Shown: piece by piece, positions 1 through 10,905 of the stretch
Layout: each line of letters starts with the position of its first letter
How positions within the stretch are numbered: the first letter of the stretch is position 1
Source: Guillardia theta CCMP2712
Lineage: Eukaryota; Cryptophyceae; Pyrenomonadales; Geminigeraceae
Direction: 5' to 3'
NCBI RefSeq assembly: GCF_000315625.1
Contig: NW_005434556.1
Coordinates: 122,875-144,856, forward strand
DNA length: 21,982 bases
Position numbers and translations under genes: made by a program
The notes under the pieces: model-generated
What the model was told of the DNA's origin: nothing
Database searches by the model: none
What the model saw: only the letters and a program-made list of their open reading frames with translations

Positions 1-36
1 CTGCCGTTCACGTGGCTAACCTCAGTTACCTGACAC

Positions 37-310
37 CTTCTATGGTTAGAAAACAAGAGTGATCAGCAAATGAAAGGAGCCAGACAATAGAGGATCAGCA
101 GGACGAGGAGCAGGAGGATCGAGAGGAGCGGCAGGACGAGGAGCAGGAGGAGGAGGAGCAGCAGCAGCAGCAGGAGTCCTTGGATTCCTTTCAGCTTGTC
201 TGACCGCAATCTGACTTGTCATTCAGATTGCTGACCTGCGATCTCAACATTGCAGATGAAATCTACAAGTCAGCAACCTCTGATGCTATAGAGTGTAAAT
301 ATACTGAACA

Positions 311-330
<20 letters not shown>
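37..330. repeat. Segmental duplication, copy 1 of the gene-family flank
   Basis: This stretch matches 10271-10530 closely in the same orientation, starting at cttctatggttag and running to the CTG run after ctatagagtgt. The copies differ by point changes, a small indel in the GGA/GCA-rich part near 120-170, and the length of the CTG tract. Both copies lie on the 3' side of a CHAT-ARM gene (A here, B there), so they are probably part of the duplicated unit. Confidence 0.9.

Positions 331-346
<16 letters not shown>
314..346. repeat. (CTG)11 microsatellite
   Basis: Eleven uninterrupted CTG triplets follow tgaacaatg. The duplicate at 10520-10528 has only three triplets before the sequence diverges, so this tract changed length after the duplication. 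No convincing gene covers it. Confidence 0.9.
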
Positions 347-348
<2 letters not shown>

Positions 349-420
349 ACTTGAATCTTTCAGGACACCCTGCGCAACCTTCCCATCGTCGGCCTCATCC
401 TTCTTGCCACCATCAATGAT

Positions 421-500
421 CATCAATCATCATCATCATCATCATCATCGTCATCGTCATCGTCATCATCATCATCATCACCGTCATCATCTTTCCATCT
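421..500. repeat. ATC/GTC trinucleotide microsatellite
   Basis: An imperfect (ATC)n tract with GTC interruptions. It immediately precedes the duplicated block at 518-637. The other copy of that block (20293-20412) is likewise preceded by an ATC/TCC-rich tract, so the duplication boundary falls in simple repeats. Confidence 0.85.
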
Positions 501-517
501 TTTCTTCGCTCCTTGTT

Positions 518-637
518 GCTGCTTGTTGTCCTTGACACGTGAAGTGACATGACAAGGGTCCATCACATGCGATGAAGACGCGAGATAGTCGCGCGGACGA
601 GGACAAGGCTCTTTCTTCTCTTGCTGATCTCCATCGC
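518..637. repeat. Duplicated 120-bp block, also at 20293-20412
   Basis: It runs from gctgcttgttgtccttgac to gatctccatcgc and is almost identical to 20293-20412, with only a few substitutions. Copy 1 lies about 520 bp beyond the stop of gene A; copy 2 lies about 55 bp beyond the stop of gene D. It therefore marks the downstream flank of the gene family. No reading frame is supported. Confidence 0.9.
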
Positions 638-1137
638 ATCTCGTCCTCTCCTCTCCTTCACTTGAATCATCCGCACTGTCCTCCCCATCAAACTGGCGGA
701 TCTATAACTCAACGCAAAGAACAGAAAGAGAAGCAGACATGGAAGCGATTGCAGCAGACCAAGAAACGTAGGAACCGGGAAACACTAAGACAAAACAAAA
801 GAAGCACCAAATGCAGTAAACGCCCTTCCCCGCACAGCTGAGGTGCGGGAATGTTTCATCAACACTCCACAAAGTTTCGCACCTCAGCTCAACGTTGGAT
901 CTATGACTTGAATGGTGACACTCTTGTAGGGACTTACATCGCATTTGTTGGCTACTCTTGTATGGCATACCCTTGCTGCAGCCCTTCAGCCAGGATATCG
1001 TGACGTGCCGAACTTCGTCAATTCATGACTGTAAGAAAATGCATCTAAACAATGTTTCATATGATTGTATGAGTGATGCGTGCTGCCTTCAACCAACCAA
1101 GAGTATCTGCGAAATCAACAGTCCATGCAGAAGGAAG
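638..1137. other. Intergenic stretch with no recognisable gene
   Basis: About 500 bp between the duplicated flank and the 3' end of gene A. Apart from the inverted repeat at 836-889 I see nothing supported. Short open frames here lack homology, exon signals or repeat structure. The equivalent interval behind gene D is almost absent, so this may be an insertion in the A copy or a deletion in the D copy. Confidence 0.6.
836..889. other. Inverted repeat, 12-bp perfect arms
   Basis: agctgaggtgcg (836-847) is the exact reverse complement of cgcacctcagct (878-889), with a 30-nt spacer. It lies about 270 bp beyond gene A. It could be a cruciform, a remnant of a small inverted-repeat element, or chance. 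No target-site duplication was identified. Confidence 0.6.
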
Positions 1138-1143
1138 TTTATT
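1138..1143 (-). promoter_or_regulatory. Candidate polyadenylation signal of gene A
   Basis: tttatt on the plus strand reads AATAAA on the minus strand. It is 17 nt beyond the gene A stop codon. That is close but usable for a compact protist 3' UTR. Paralogues B and D show no perfect AATAAA at the same place. Confidence 0.4.
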
Positions 1144-1159
1144 GTCTTCGCTGCAGACC

Positions 1160-4100
1160 TCAAGACACTGAAACATTGAAATCGTGAATCATTTCTAGAA
1201 CAATCTTGCCCTTCTCTTGTATGATGGTATTCTGCTTGAAGCTGTTCATGGCATCAGCAACAAGATCTCTCACACGAGACTCCATCAGCCGGCTCTGCAT
1301 GAACAATGTCAAACTAGGCTCAAGGATATAAAAATAAACGACCTTTCCAATTGCATCTACATCCAACAGTGCTAGATATGATACAGCCTCAACCAGTAAA
1401 TCCTGGCTGTGAGGATGTGCTTGCATGGCTGCGAGCACGGCCTCGATGCCCCCGAGCCCCGCGATCTTGAGACGGTTGTCGGCGTTGGCAGCCAGGTTGC
1501 AAAGCATTCTGCACGCCTGCTGCTGTACAGGCTGGCTGGCGGGATGTGCGCGCATGGCTGCGAGCACGGCCTCGATGCCCCCGAGCCCCGCGATCTTGAC
1601 ACGGTTGTGCGCGATGCAAGCAAGAACCCATAGCGCCCTACACGCCTGCTGCTGTACATCCTGGCTGGCGGGATGTGCTTGCATGGCTGCGAGCACGGCC
1701 TCGATGCCCCCGAGCCCCGCGATCTTGCCAGAGATGTTGGCATTGGCAGCAAGAACCCACAGCGCCCTGCATGCCTGCTGCAGTACTGGCTGGCTGGCGG
1801 GATGTGCTTGCATGGCTGCGAGCAAGGCCTCGATGCCCCCGAGCCCCGCGATCTTGACCTCGTTGTCAGCGTGGAAAGCCAGGTTCCAAAGCGCCCCGCA
1901 CGCCTGCTGCTGTACAGGCTGGCTGGCGGGATGTGCTTGCATGGCTGCGAGCACGGCCTCGATGCCCCCGAGCCCCGCGATCTTGACCTGGTTGTCGGCG
2001 TTGGCAGCAAGGGTGGCTATTGCCCCGCACGCAGGCCCCTGTACGGGCTGGCTAACGGGATGTGCACGCATGGCTGCGAGCACGGCCTCGATGCCCCCGA
2101 GCTCCGCGATCTTGACCTGGTTGTCGGCGTTGGCAGCCAGGCTCCATAGCGCCAAGCACGCCTGCTGCTGTACAGGCTGGCTGGCGGGATGTGCTTGCAT
2201 GGCTGCGAGCACGGCCTCGATGCCCCCGAGCCCCGCGATCTTGACCTGGTTGTCAGCGTGGAAAGCCAGGTTCCAAAGCGCCCCGCACGCCTGCTGCTGT
2301 ACAGGCTGGCTGGCGGGATGTGCTTGCATGGCTGCGAGCACGGCCTCGATGCCCCCGAGCCCCGCGATCTTGACCTGGTTGTCGGCGTTGGCAGCAAGGC
2401 TCCATAGCGCCCCGCATGCCTGCTGCTGTACATCCTGGCTGGCGGGATGCTTGCGCATGGCTGCGAGCACGGCCTCGATGCCCCCGAGCTCCGCGATCTT
2501 GACACGGTTGTCGGCGATGACAGCAAGAACCCATAGCGCCCTGCATGCCTGCTGCAGTATGGGCTGGCTGGCGGGATGTGCTTGCATGGCTGCGAGCACG
2601 GCCTCGATGCCCCCGAGCCCCGCGATCTTGACACGGTTGTCGGCGTTGGTAGCAAGGCTCCATAGCACCCAGCATGCCTGCTGCTGTACGGGCTGGCTGG
2701 CGGGATGTGCTTGCATGGCTGCGAGCACGGCCTCGATGCCCCCGAGCCCCGCGATCTTGACCTGGTTGTCGGCGTTGAGAGCCAGGTTGCAAAGCGCCCC
2801 GCATGCCTGCTGTTGTACGGGCTGGCTGGCGGGATGTGCACGCATGGCTGCGAGCACGGCCTCGATGCCCCCGAGCCCCGCGATCTTGACCTTGTTGTCG
2901 GCGTTGGCAGCAAGGCTCCATAGCACCCAGCATGCCTGCTGCTGTATGTCCTGGCTGGCGGGATGTGCTTGCATGGCTGCAAGCACGGCCTCGATGCCCC
3001 CGAGCTCCGCGATCTTGACACGGTTGTCGGCGTTGACAGCCAGGTTGAAAAGCGTCCCGCATGCCTGCTGTTGTACGGGCTGGCTGGCGGGATGTGCTTG
3101 CATGGCTGCGAGCACGGCCTCGATGCCCCCGAGCCCCGCGATCTTGACCTGGTTGTCGGCGTTGGCAGCAAGGCTCCAAAGCGCCCCGCACGCCTGCTGC
3201 TGTACAGGCTGGCTGGCGGGATGTGCTTGCATGGCTGCGAGCACGGCCTCGATGCCCCCGAGCCCCGCGATCTTGACACGGTTGTCGGCGTTGAGAGCCA
3301 GGTTGCAAAGCATTTTGCACGCGTGCTTCTGTACGTCCTGGCTGTCAGGATGTGCACGCATGGCAGCGAGCACGGCCTCGATGCCCCCGAGCCCCGCGAT
3401 CTTGACACGGTTGTCGGCGCTGCAAGTTAGTTTCCATAGCGCCGCGCACGCCTGCTGCTGTACATCCTGGCTGGCGGGATGTGCTTGCATGGCAGCGAGC
3501 ACGGCCTCGATGCCCCCAAGCTCCGCGATCTTGACCTGGTTGTCGTCGTTGACAGCCAGGCCCCGCAGCGCCGCGCACGCCTGCTGCTGTACAGGCTGGC
3601 TGGCGGGATGTGCACGCATGGCAGCGAGCACGGCCTCGATACCTTTGTGCTTCGCAATTTTGACGCTTGATTTGATGTTTGTCTTTGCCAGTTCTCCCAG
3701 TATTTTGCACGTGGTTACCTGTACATCCTCACTCAATTGATGGGTCTTCACATTCTTCTTTCCCATTGCTCTTATGACAAGCTCTATTCCTATCCGTTGC
3801 ATCTTGCCCTTGTTTCCAGGTCTTTGCAGCTCCTTCAAGATTCTCACGATCTCCTCCGCGCTGCTCGCTTGCTCCAGTTGGTCTATCACGCAAGCATTTG
3901 CCATGGAGCTGCTCGAGGTCTGGTTGGATGGCGACACATGGCCGGATTTCTCTTCTGAGCTTTTCGATCCTTGACCAGCACCCGAGTCTGACTTGTTTGT
4001 CTGAAGCTCCTTCTTCAGAGCCATTTCAACACCTCCTGAGTCAGCTCCCAGCTTCTCCATACTTGCCTCTGTTGGTGCTACAGCATTCCTACCAGCCTCG

Positions 4101-4903
4101 CAAGCTGCTGCATCGATTTTGTCACCGTCTTGATCTTCATCATGAGGTTCAAGTCCTCCTGTCTTGACTTTCTTTCGCTGAGGACCCTCGTCTCCTTGCG
4201 GTCGATCGTGAGTGTCTTCCCGTCTCCTCCATGTGATCACATCGCTCGACACCCGAGCCAGCAGGTGACTTTCAGGGCATGCAAACCGAGACAGGTCCTT
4301 GACATTCGCATGCAGCGACAGGTTCCGACCCATCCAGTAGTACAGCTTCTTGGTGAACTTGATCGCGTCCTCGTCTGCTACTGCTGCCTCGTGCCCGATC
4401 ACAAAGTCCACATGCTTGATCAGCTCCTGCGCTACAATACCTGACCAGCACAAGTTGAGCACCACCAGACGCAGCTTCTTGCTCCCCTTGACCACGTGAC
4501 TCAGAGACCTTGCAAGCTGCTCAGCGGAGATGCTCTTGCCTCCTATCTCGATGTTGCCGCTCTCGGTGCCATGGCAGGCCAGGTGGAGGATGACGGGCTG
4601 ATGATCGTCAATCTCACACATGAGGTCTTCGAAGTCCCGGTAGAAGCTCGACTCAAAGCTCACGCTCGCAGCAAACTTGATGAACGCCGCGTCTCCTTTG
4701 GCGCGAGCTCCTTTCATAAACTCCTCTCTGATCTCCTTCCTCTCCCGCTCTACATCCAAGTCGCTGCGCTCCTTCGCGTCGGCGAAGAAGAGGACCTTGT
4801 GAGGGAGGTCGCATGAGAAGAGAGAGTCGTTCGTATCGTCTGCTGCATGGTCGAGCTGCTGGTCGTTGCAGCAGACGCAGATCTTGCTGAGCGTACTAGT
4901 CAT
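1160..4903 (-). CDS. Gene A: CHAT caspase-like protease fused to armadillo repeats
   Basis: The 1247-codon frame opens with MTSTLSK, then a CxCC motif shared with genes B and C. A CHAT (clan CD cysteine peptidase) domain spans residues ~34-195: strand KVLFFADA, catalytic-type His111 in HLACHG, Cys152 in LNLCWSG, then VDFVIGH and the YYWMGR end. Residues ~220-365 are a Ser/Glu-rich linker with the NLS-like RKKVK (243-247). A degenerate ARM unit leads into 17 full 43-aa ARM units (421-1151) and a half unit (1152-1187). Residues 1188-1203 are probably a 48-nt intron (1295-1342) that happens to be in frame and stop-free; splicing gives about 1231 aa. The conserved C-terminal exon follows. CHAT domains are proteases triggered by a sensor module; ARM arrays bind peptides or partners. 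I infer a sensor-protease. The target is unknown. Confidence 0.85.
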   Translation of the reverse strand: MTSTLSKICVCCNDQQLDHAADDTNDSLFSCDLPHKVLFFADAKERSDLDVERERKEIREEFMKGARAKGDAAFIKFAASVSFESSFYRDFEDLMCEIDDHQPVILHLACHGTESGNIEIGGKSISAEQLARSLSHVVKGSKKLRLVVLNLCWSGIVAQELIKHVDFVIGHEAAVADEDAIKFTKKLYYWMGRNLSLHANVKDLSRFACPESHLLARVSSDVITWRRREDTHDRPQGDEGPQRKKVKTGGLEPHDEDQDGDKIDAAACEAGRNAVAPTEASMEKLGADSGGVEMALKKELQTNKSDSGAGQGSKSSEEKSGHVSPSNQTSSSSMANACVIDQLEQASSAEEIVRILKELQRPGNKGKMQRIGIELVIRAMGKKNVKTHQLSEDVQVTTCKILGELAKTNIKSSVKIAKHKGIEAVLAAMRAHPASQPVQQQACAALRGLAVNDDNQVKIAELGGIEAVLAAMQAHPASQDVQQQACAALWKLTCSADNRVKIAGLGGIEAVLAAMRAHPDSQDVQKHACKMLCNLALNADNRVKIAGLGGIEAVLAAMQAHPASQPVQQQACGALWSLAANADNQVKIAGLGGIEAVLAAMQAHPASQPVQQQACGTLFNLAVNADNRVKIAELGGIEAVLAAMQAHPASQDIQQQACWVLWSLAANADNKVKIAGLGGIEAVLAAMRAHPASQPVQQQACGALCNLALNADNQVKIAGLGGIEAVLAAMQAHPASQPVQQQACWVLWSLATNADNRVKIAGLGGIEAVLAAMQAHPASQPILQQACRALWVLAVIADNRVKIAELGGIEAVLAAMRKHPASQDVQQQACGALWSLAANADNQVKIAGLGGIEAVLAAMQAHPASQPVQQQACGALWNLAFHADNQVKIAGLGGIEAVLAAMQAHPASQPVQQQACLALWSLAANADNQVKIAELGGIEAVLAAMRAHPVSQPVQGPACGAIATLAANADNQVKIAGLGGIEAVLAAMQAHPASQPVQQQACGALWNLAFHADNEVKIAGLGGIEALLAAMQAHPASQPVLQQACRALWVLAANANISGKIAGLGGIEAVLAAMQAHPASQDVQQQACRALWVLACIAHNRVKIAGLGGIEAVLAAMRAHPASQPVQQQACRMLCNLAANADNRLKIAGLGGIEAVLAAMQAHPHSQDLLVEAVSYLALLDVDAIGKVVYFYILEPSLTLFMQSRLMESRVRDLVADAMNSFKQNTIIQEKGKIVLEMIHDFNVSVS
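1295..1342 (-). other. 48-nt GT-AG intron in gene A, in frame and stop-free
   Basis: On the minus strand the sequence reads ...GGAAAG, then gtcgtttattttt...ttcatgcag, then AGCCGGCTGATGGAG. Paralogues B (52 nt) and D (49 nt) have introns at the same phase-0 position, and their lengths shift the frame, which shows that removal is needed there. In gene A the length is a multiple of three without a stop, so it looks like coding sequence. Retention would add 16 mostly hydrophobic residues. Confidence 0.85.
1451..3643 (-). repeat. Tandem array of 17 ARM units, 129 bp each
   Basis: Seventeen consecutive 129-bp (43-aa) units. Each protein unit starts GIEAVLAAM and ends VKIAGLG or VKIAELG. The DNA encoding these two parts is nearly invariant, including synonymous sites. 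Variation sits in the codons for unit positions 24, 25, 27, 28, 31, 32 and 36. Because the period divides by three and the repeats are alike, other frames stay open for hundreds of codons on both strands; those are artefacts. Confidence 0.95.
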
Positions 4904-5177
4904 GGTCTGTCAGGTCATGGGGGAGGAAGAGGAGGGAAGGCGCTAGAGCGTCAGACATGCCATGAGCTCCTGCTGCGATGACCTCTGAGCATGGGCAGCG
5001 GCTGCCACGAGAGCGCCAATCAAATTATATTCAGTATTCGGGGGGGGCATGAAATAGATTCCCAGCAGCTTTTGTCTGAATCTTTGAAGATTTCATGTAT
5101 TAATTCAAATGAGAATTTCTTGATCGAAAGATCAAGAAGGCGGAGGGGGGTGGGGTCCTGAAGGATGAATGAAAAGG
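4904..5177. other. 5' flank of gene A, no gene seen
   Basis: This is probably the promoter and 5' leader of gene A. It contains a GA-rich stretch next to the start codon and a run of seven G near 5040. I cannot identify a TATA box or other defined element. The sequence upstream of paralogue B's CHAT domain is unrelated, so the duplication boundary lies at the very 5' end of the CHAT coding part. Confidence 0.4.
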
Positions 5178-5200
5178 TAGTCATCACTCAGTGATGACTA
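5178..5200. other. Perfect hairpin: 10-bp arms, 3-nt loop
   Basis: tagtcatcac, loop tca, gtgatgacta. The arms are exact reverse complements. It abuts the left edge of the retroelement-derived open frame that begins at 5202, so it may mark the truncation or insertion point, or be a terminal structure of a small element. Confidence 0.8.
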
Positions 5201-5201
5201 G

Positions 5202-6047
5202 CATGGGCTACCCCCGGCTAGGCTGCCTCCCACCTGTGATCGTTGTGCTACAGCTCTGGATCCATCGGCGGGAAGCAGTGTCTCTCATCTGGCCAATTGT
5301 CGTCATCGCACTGCTCTCTGGACCACTGCACATGAGCAGTGCACTGTGGTTCTTCGCGACATTTGTGTGGAGGCTGGTATCGTCACGAAGCTCCATCAAC
5401 AGGGACTGCGACACACCCGGACCCTTGTTCCTCAGCATGGCCCCACCAACCGACACATGGGCGACCTTTGGCTCCCTGGCCTCTCCACCCACACCTGGAA
5501 TGGGCTGGTTCTGGACTTCACGATGACACATCCCTACAACAGCAGCGGCAGCCCCGTCGGACTTTCTGCGCTCTCCGGCCCCGCCCAACAGAAGATTTCG
5601 GATCATCGCGCCAGTTATGGCACCCATCACCCGCCGAAGGCCTTTCTTCCCTTCACTGCAGGTACGGATGGTCTTCTTCATGCTGACGCTTTGCGGTTTC
5701 TCTGGTACCTGGCGGATCACCATGGAGCTACGCTGACAGCGGAGTGGGATGGATGCGCTCAGGAGGCGGTGTATGGGGACCCTGGCTTTCATCGTTTGCG
5801 TGCTCGCCTGTTTCGGCAGTATCGCTCTCGTATGGGTCTTGCCGTCCTCCTCGCAGGGGCCTTGCGCTACTGCTCTTTGTCCTGATCCTTGTTCCCCTGC
5901 TTGTCGTGCATGCCGTCGCTTACGTGGTTGGAGTGCCGGTTTTCGCTGTCTCCTTCGTTTCCTAGTATTTTATTGAGGCGGGTTTGTAGGCTTTATCCTC
6001 CCCCTCCTTTGTTTGCTTCGGTTTGCCCTTCTTTTTCAGTCAATAAA
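5202..6047 (+). mobile_element. 5'-truncated retroelement: C-terminal domain and 3' UTR
   Basis: A frame open from 5202 (after a stop at 5199) to the TGA at 5883-5885 encodes about 227 residues, without an early ATG. It holds a CX2CX13HX3C finger (C12, C15, H29, C33), followed by GDLWLPGLS, LVLDFTMTHPY, KISDH and a stretch ending LRFLWYLADHHG. The order zinc finger, then R/GDL...LDF...K, resembles the C-terminal finger plus restriction-like endonuclease region that follows reverse transcriptase in some non-LTR elements. That assignment is inference; no reverse transcriptase is present. A T-rich 3' UTR with AATAAA at 6042-6047 follows. It is probably a dead 3' fragment inserted between gene A and the coiled-coil gene. 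Confidence 0.6.
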
Positions 6048-6168
6048 CCTGGAGTGATGCATGGAGGGGGAGGGGATTGGAGGAGGTATGGAGTATAGGG
6101 CAGAGGACATAGAGCATGGGCTAGCTTACTGTCTAGATGATCTTGTGAGAGCTGAGAGAGGCTGCTAG

Positions 6169-9989
<3,821 letters not shown>

Positions 9990-10019
9990 AAGACAGAGAG
10001 CAGGAAGAACCTTAGAGCC

Positions 10020-10254
10020 GAGGGAGGGGTACGTTCTGCAGGCTGGAGGGAGGGAGGGGTAGGTTCTGCAGGCTGGAGGGAGGAGGGGTAGGTTCTGCAG
10101 GCTGGAGGGAGGGAGGGGTACGCTCTGCAGGCTGGAGGGAGGAGGGGTACGTTCTGCAGGCTCGAGGGAGGAGGGGTAAGTTCTGCAGGCTGGAGGGAGG
10201 AGGGGTACGCTCTGCAGGCTGGAGGGAGGAGGGGTACGTTCTGCAGGCTCGAGG
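10020..10254. repeat. Minisatellite, about 8 units of 26-30 bp
   Basis: Units of the form gagggaggaggggtacgttctgcaggct, mostly 29-30 bp with a shorter 26-bp first unit, varying at tac/tag and gtt/gct and in the number of G-rich blocks. The array begins just after the last coiled-coil exon and ends just before the duplicated flank at 10271. Open frames with Pro/Ser/Leu repeats on the minus strand come from it. Confidence 0.9.
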
Positions 10255-10270
10255 ACCTGGATGTATGAGT

Positions 10271-10530
10271 CTTCTATGGTTAGAAAACAAGAGTGATCAG
10301 CAAATGAAAGGAGCCAGGCAATAGAGGATCAGCAGGACGAGGAGCAGGAGGATCGAGAGGAGCGGCAGGACGAGGAGGAGGAGGAGGAGATTTCCATTGC
10401 TTTAAGTTTGTCTGACTACCACTGACTTGTCATTCAGATCGCAGACTTGCGATCTCATGATTGCAGATGATATCTTCAACAACCTCTGATGCTATAGAGT
10501 GTAGATATCCTGAACAATGCTGCTGCTGCT
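10271..10530. repeat. Segmental duplication, copy 2 of the gene-family flank
   Basis: Same sequence as 37-330, including ggttagaaaacaagag, the GGA/GCA-rich stretch and cctctgatgctatagagtgt. It has three CTG triplets where copy 1 has eleven. It lies about 380 bp beyond the stop of gene B. Confidence 0.9.
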
Positions 10531-10905
10531 TGTTCTGCTTCGAACGCCTTTGGATCATCCCCGCACCTGAGAACTCGTGCTTAGGGTTTACGATATTTGA
10601 TGATTCCGGCATAGAGCATGTGATTTACGTTGAGAATTGGTGAAGTGTTCAACCCCAGGAGACGAGCTTGTAGGATGACTGCGGTAATGGTCAGATGGTG
10701 AGTTTAGCAAAAGTCATAACAGGTATTGTGCCTCGTATGTAATCAATCGTAACAATACAGCATGTACACGTGTAAACCTGGTGCACATTGCTTTAAGACA
10801 TATCGCGTTTTCCTTACACTACCAGCAGTGTGATTGGCGCTGTATTGATGACAGCATTACATAGCTTGATTTGTGTACATCAGCATGCTACAATGATCGA
10901 CAACG
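10531..10905. other. 3' flank of gene B, no gene seen
   Basis: About 375 bp of ordinary, fairly AT-rich sequence beyond the gene B stop. No frame, tRNA-like fold or repeat could be supported. It should contain the 3' UTR of gene B; no perfect AATAAA is evident on the minus strand close to the stop. Confidence 0.5.

Noticed and set aside
572-1179. Short frames at 572-841, 702-968 and 958-1179
   Set aside because: No homology, splice context or shared conservation; one overlaps the duplicated non-coding flank and another the probable 3' UTR of gene A.
1451-3643. CRISPR-like array
   Set aside because: Direct repeats with variable segments occur, but the unit is 129 bp, continuously coding and armadillo in sequence, within a eukaryotic gene.
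1425-3740. 771-codon plus-strand open frame opposite gene A's repeats
   Set aside because: The 129-bp period is a multiple of three and the units are nearly identical, so any frame without a stop in one unit stays open. The translated unit has no domain and lies antisense to real ARM repeats.
5191-5526. 111-codon plus-strand frame starting MMTSMGY
   Set aside because: It overlaps the retroelement-derived frame out of phase; the zinc finger and conserved-looking blocks are in the frame beginning at 5202.
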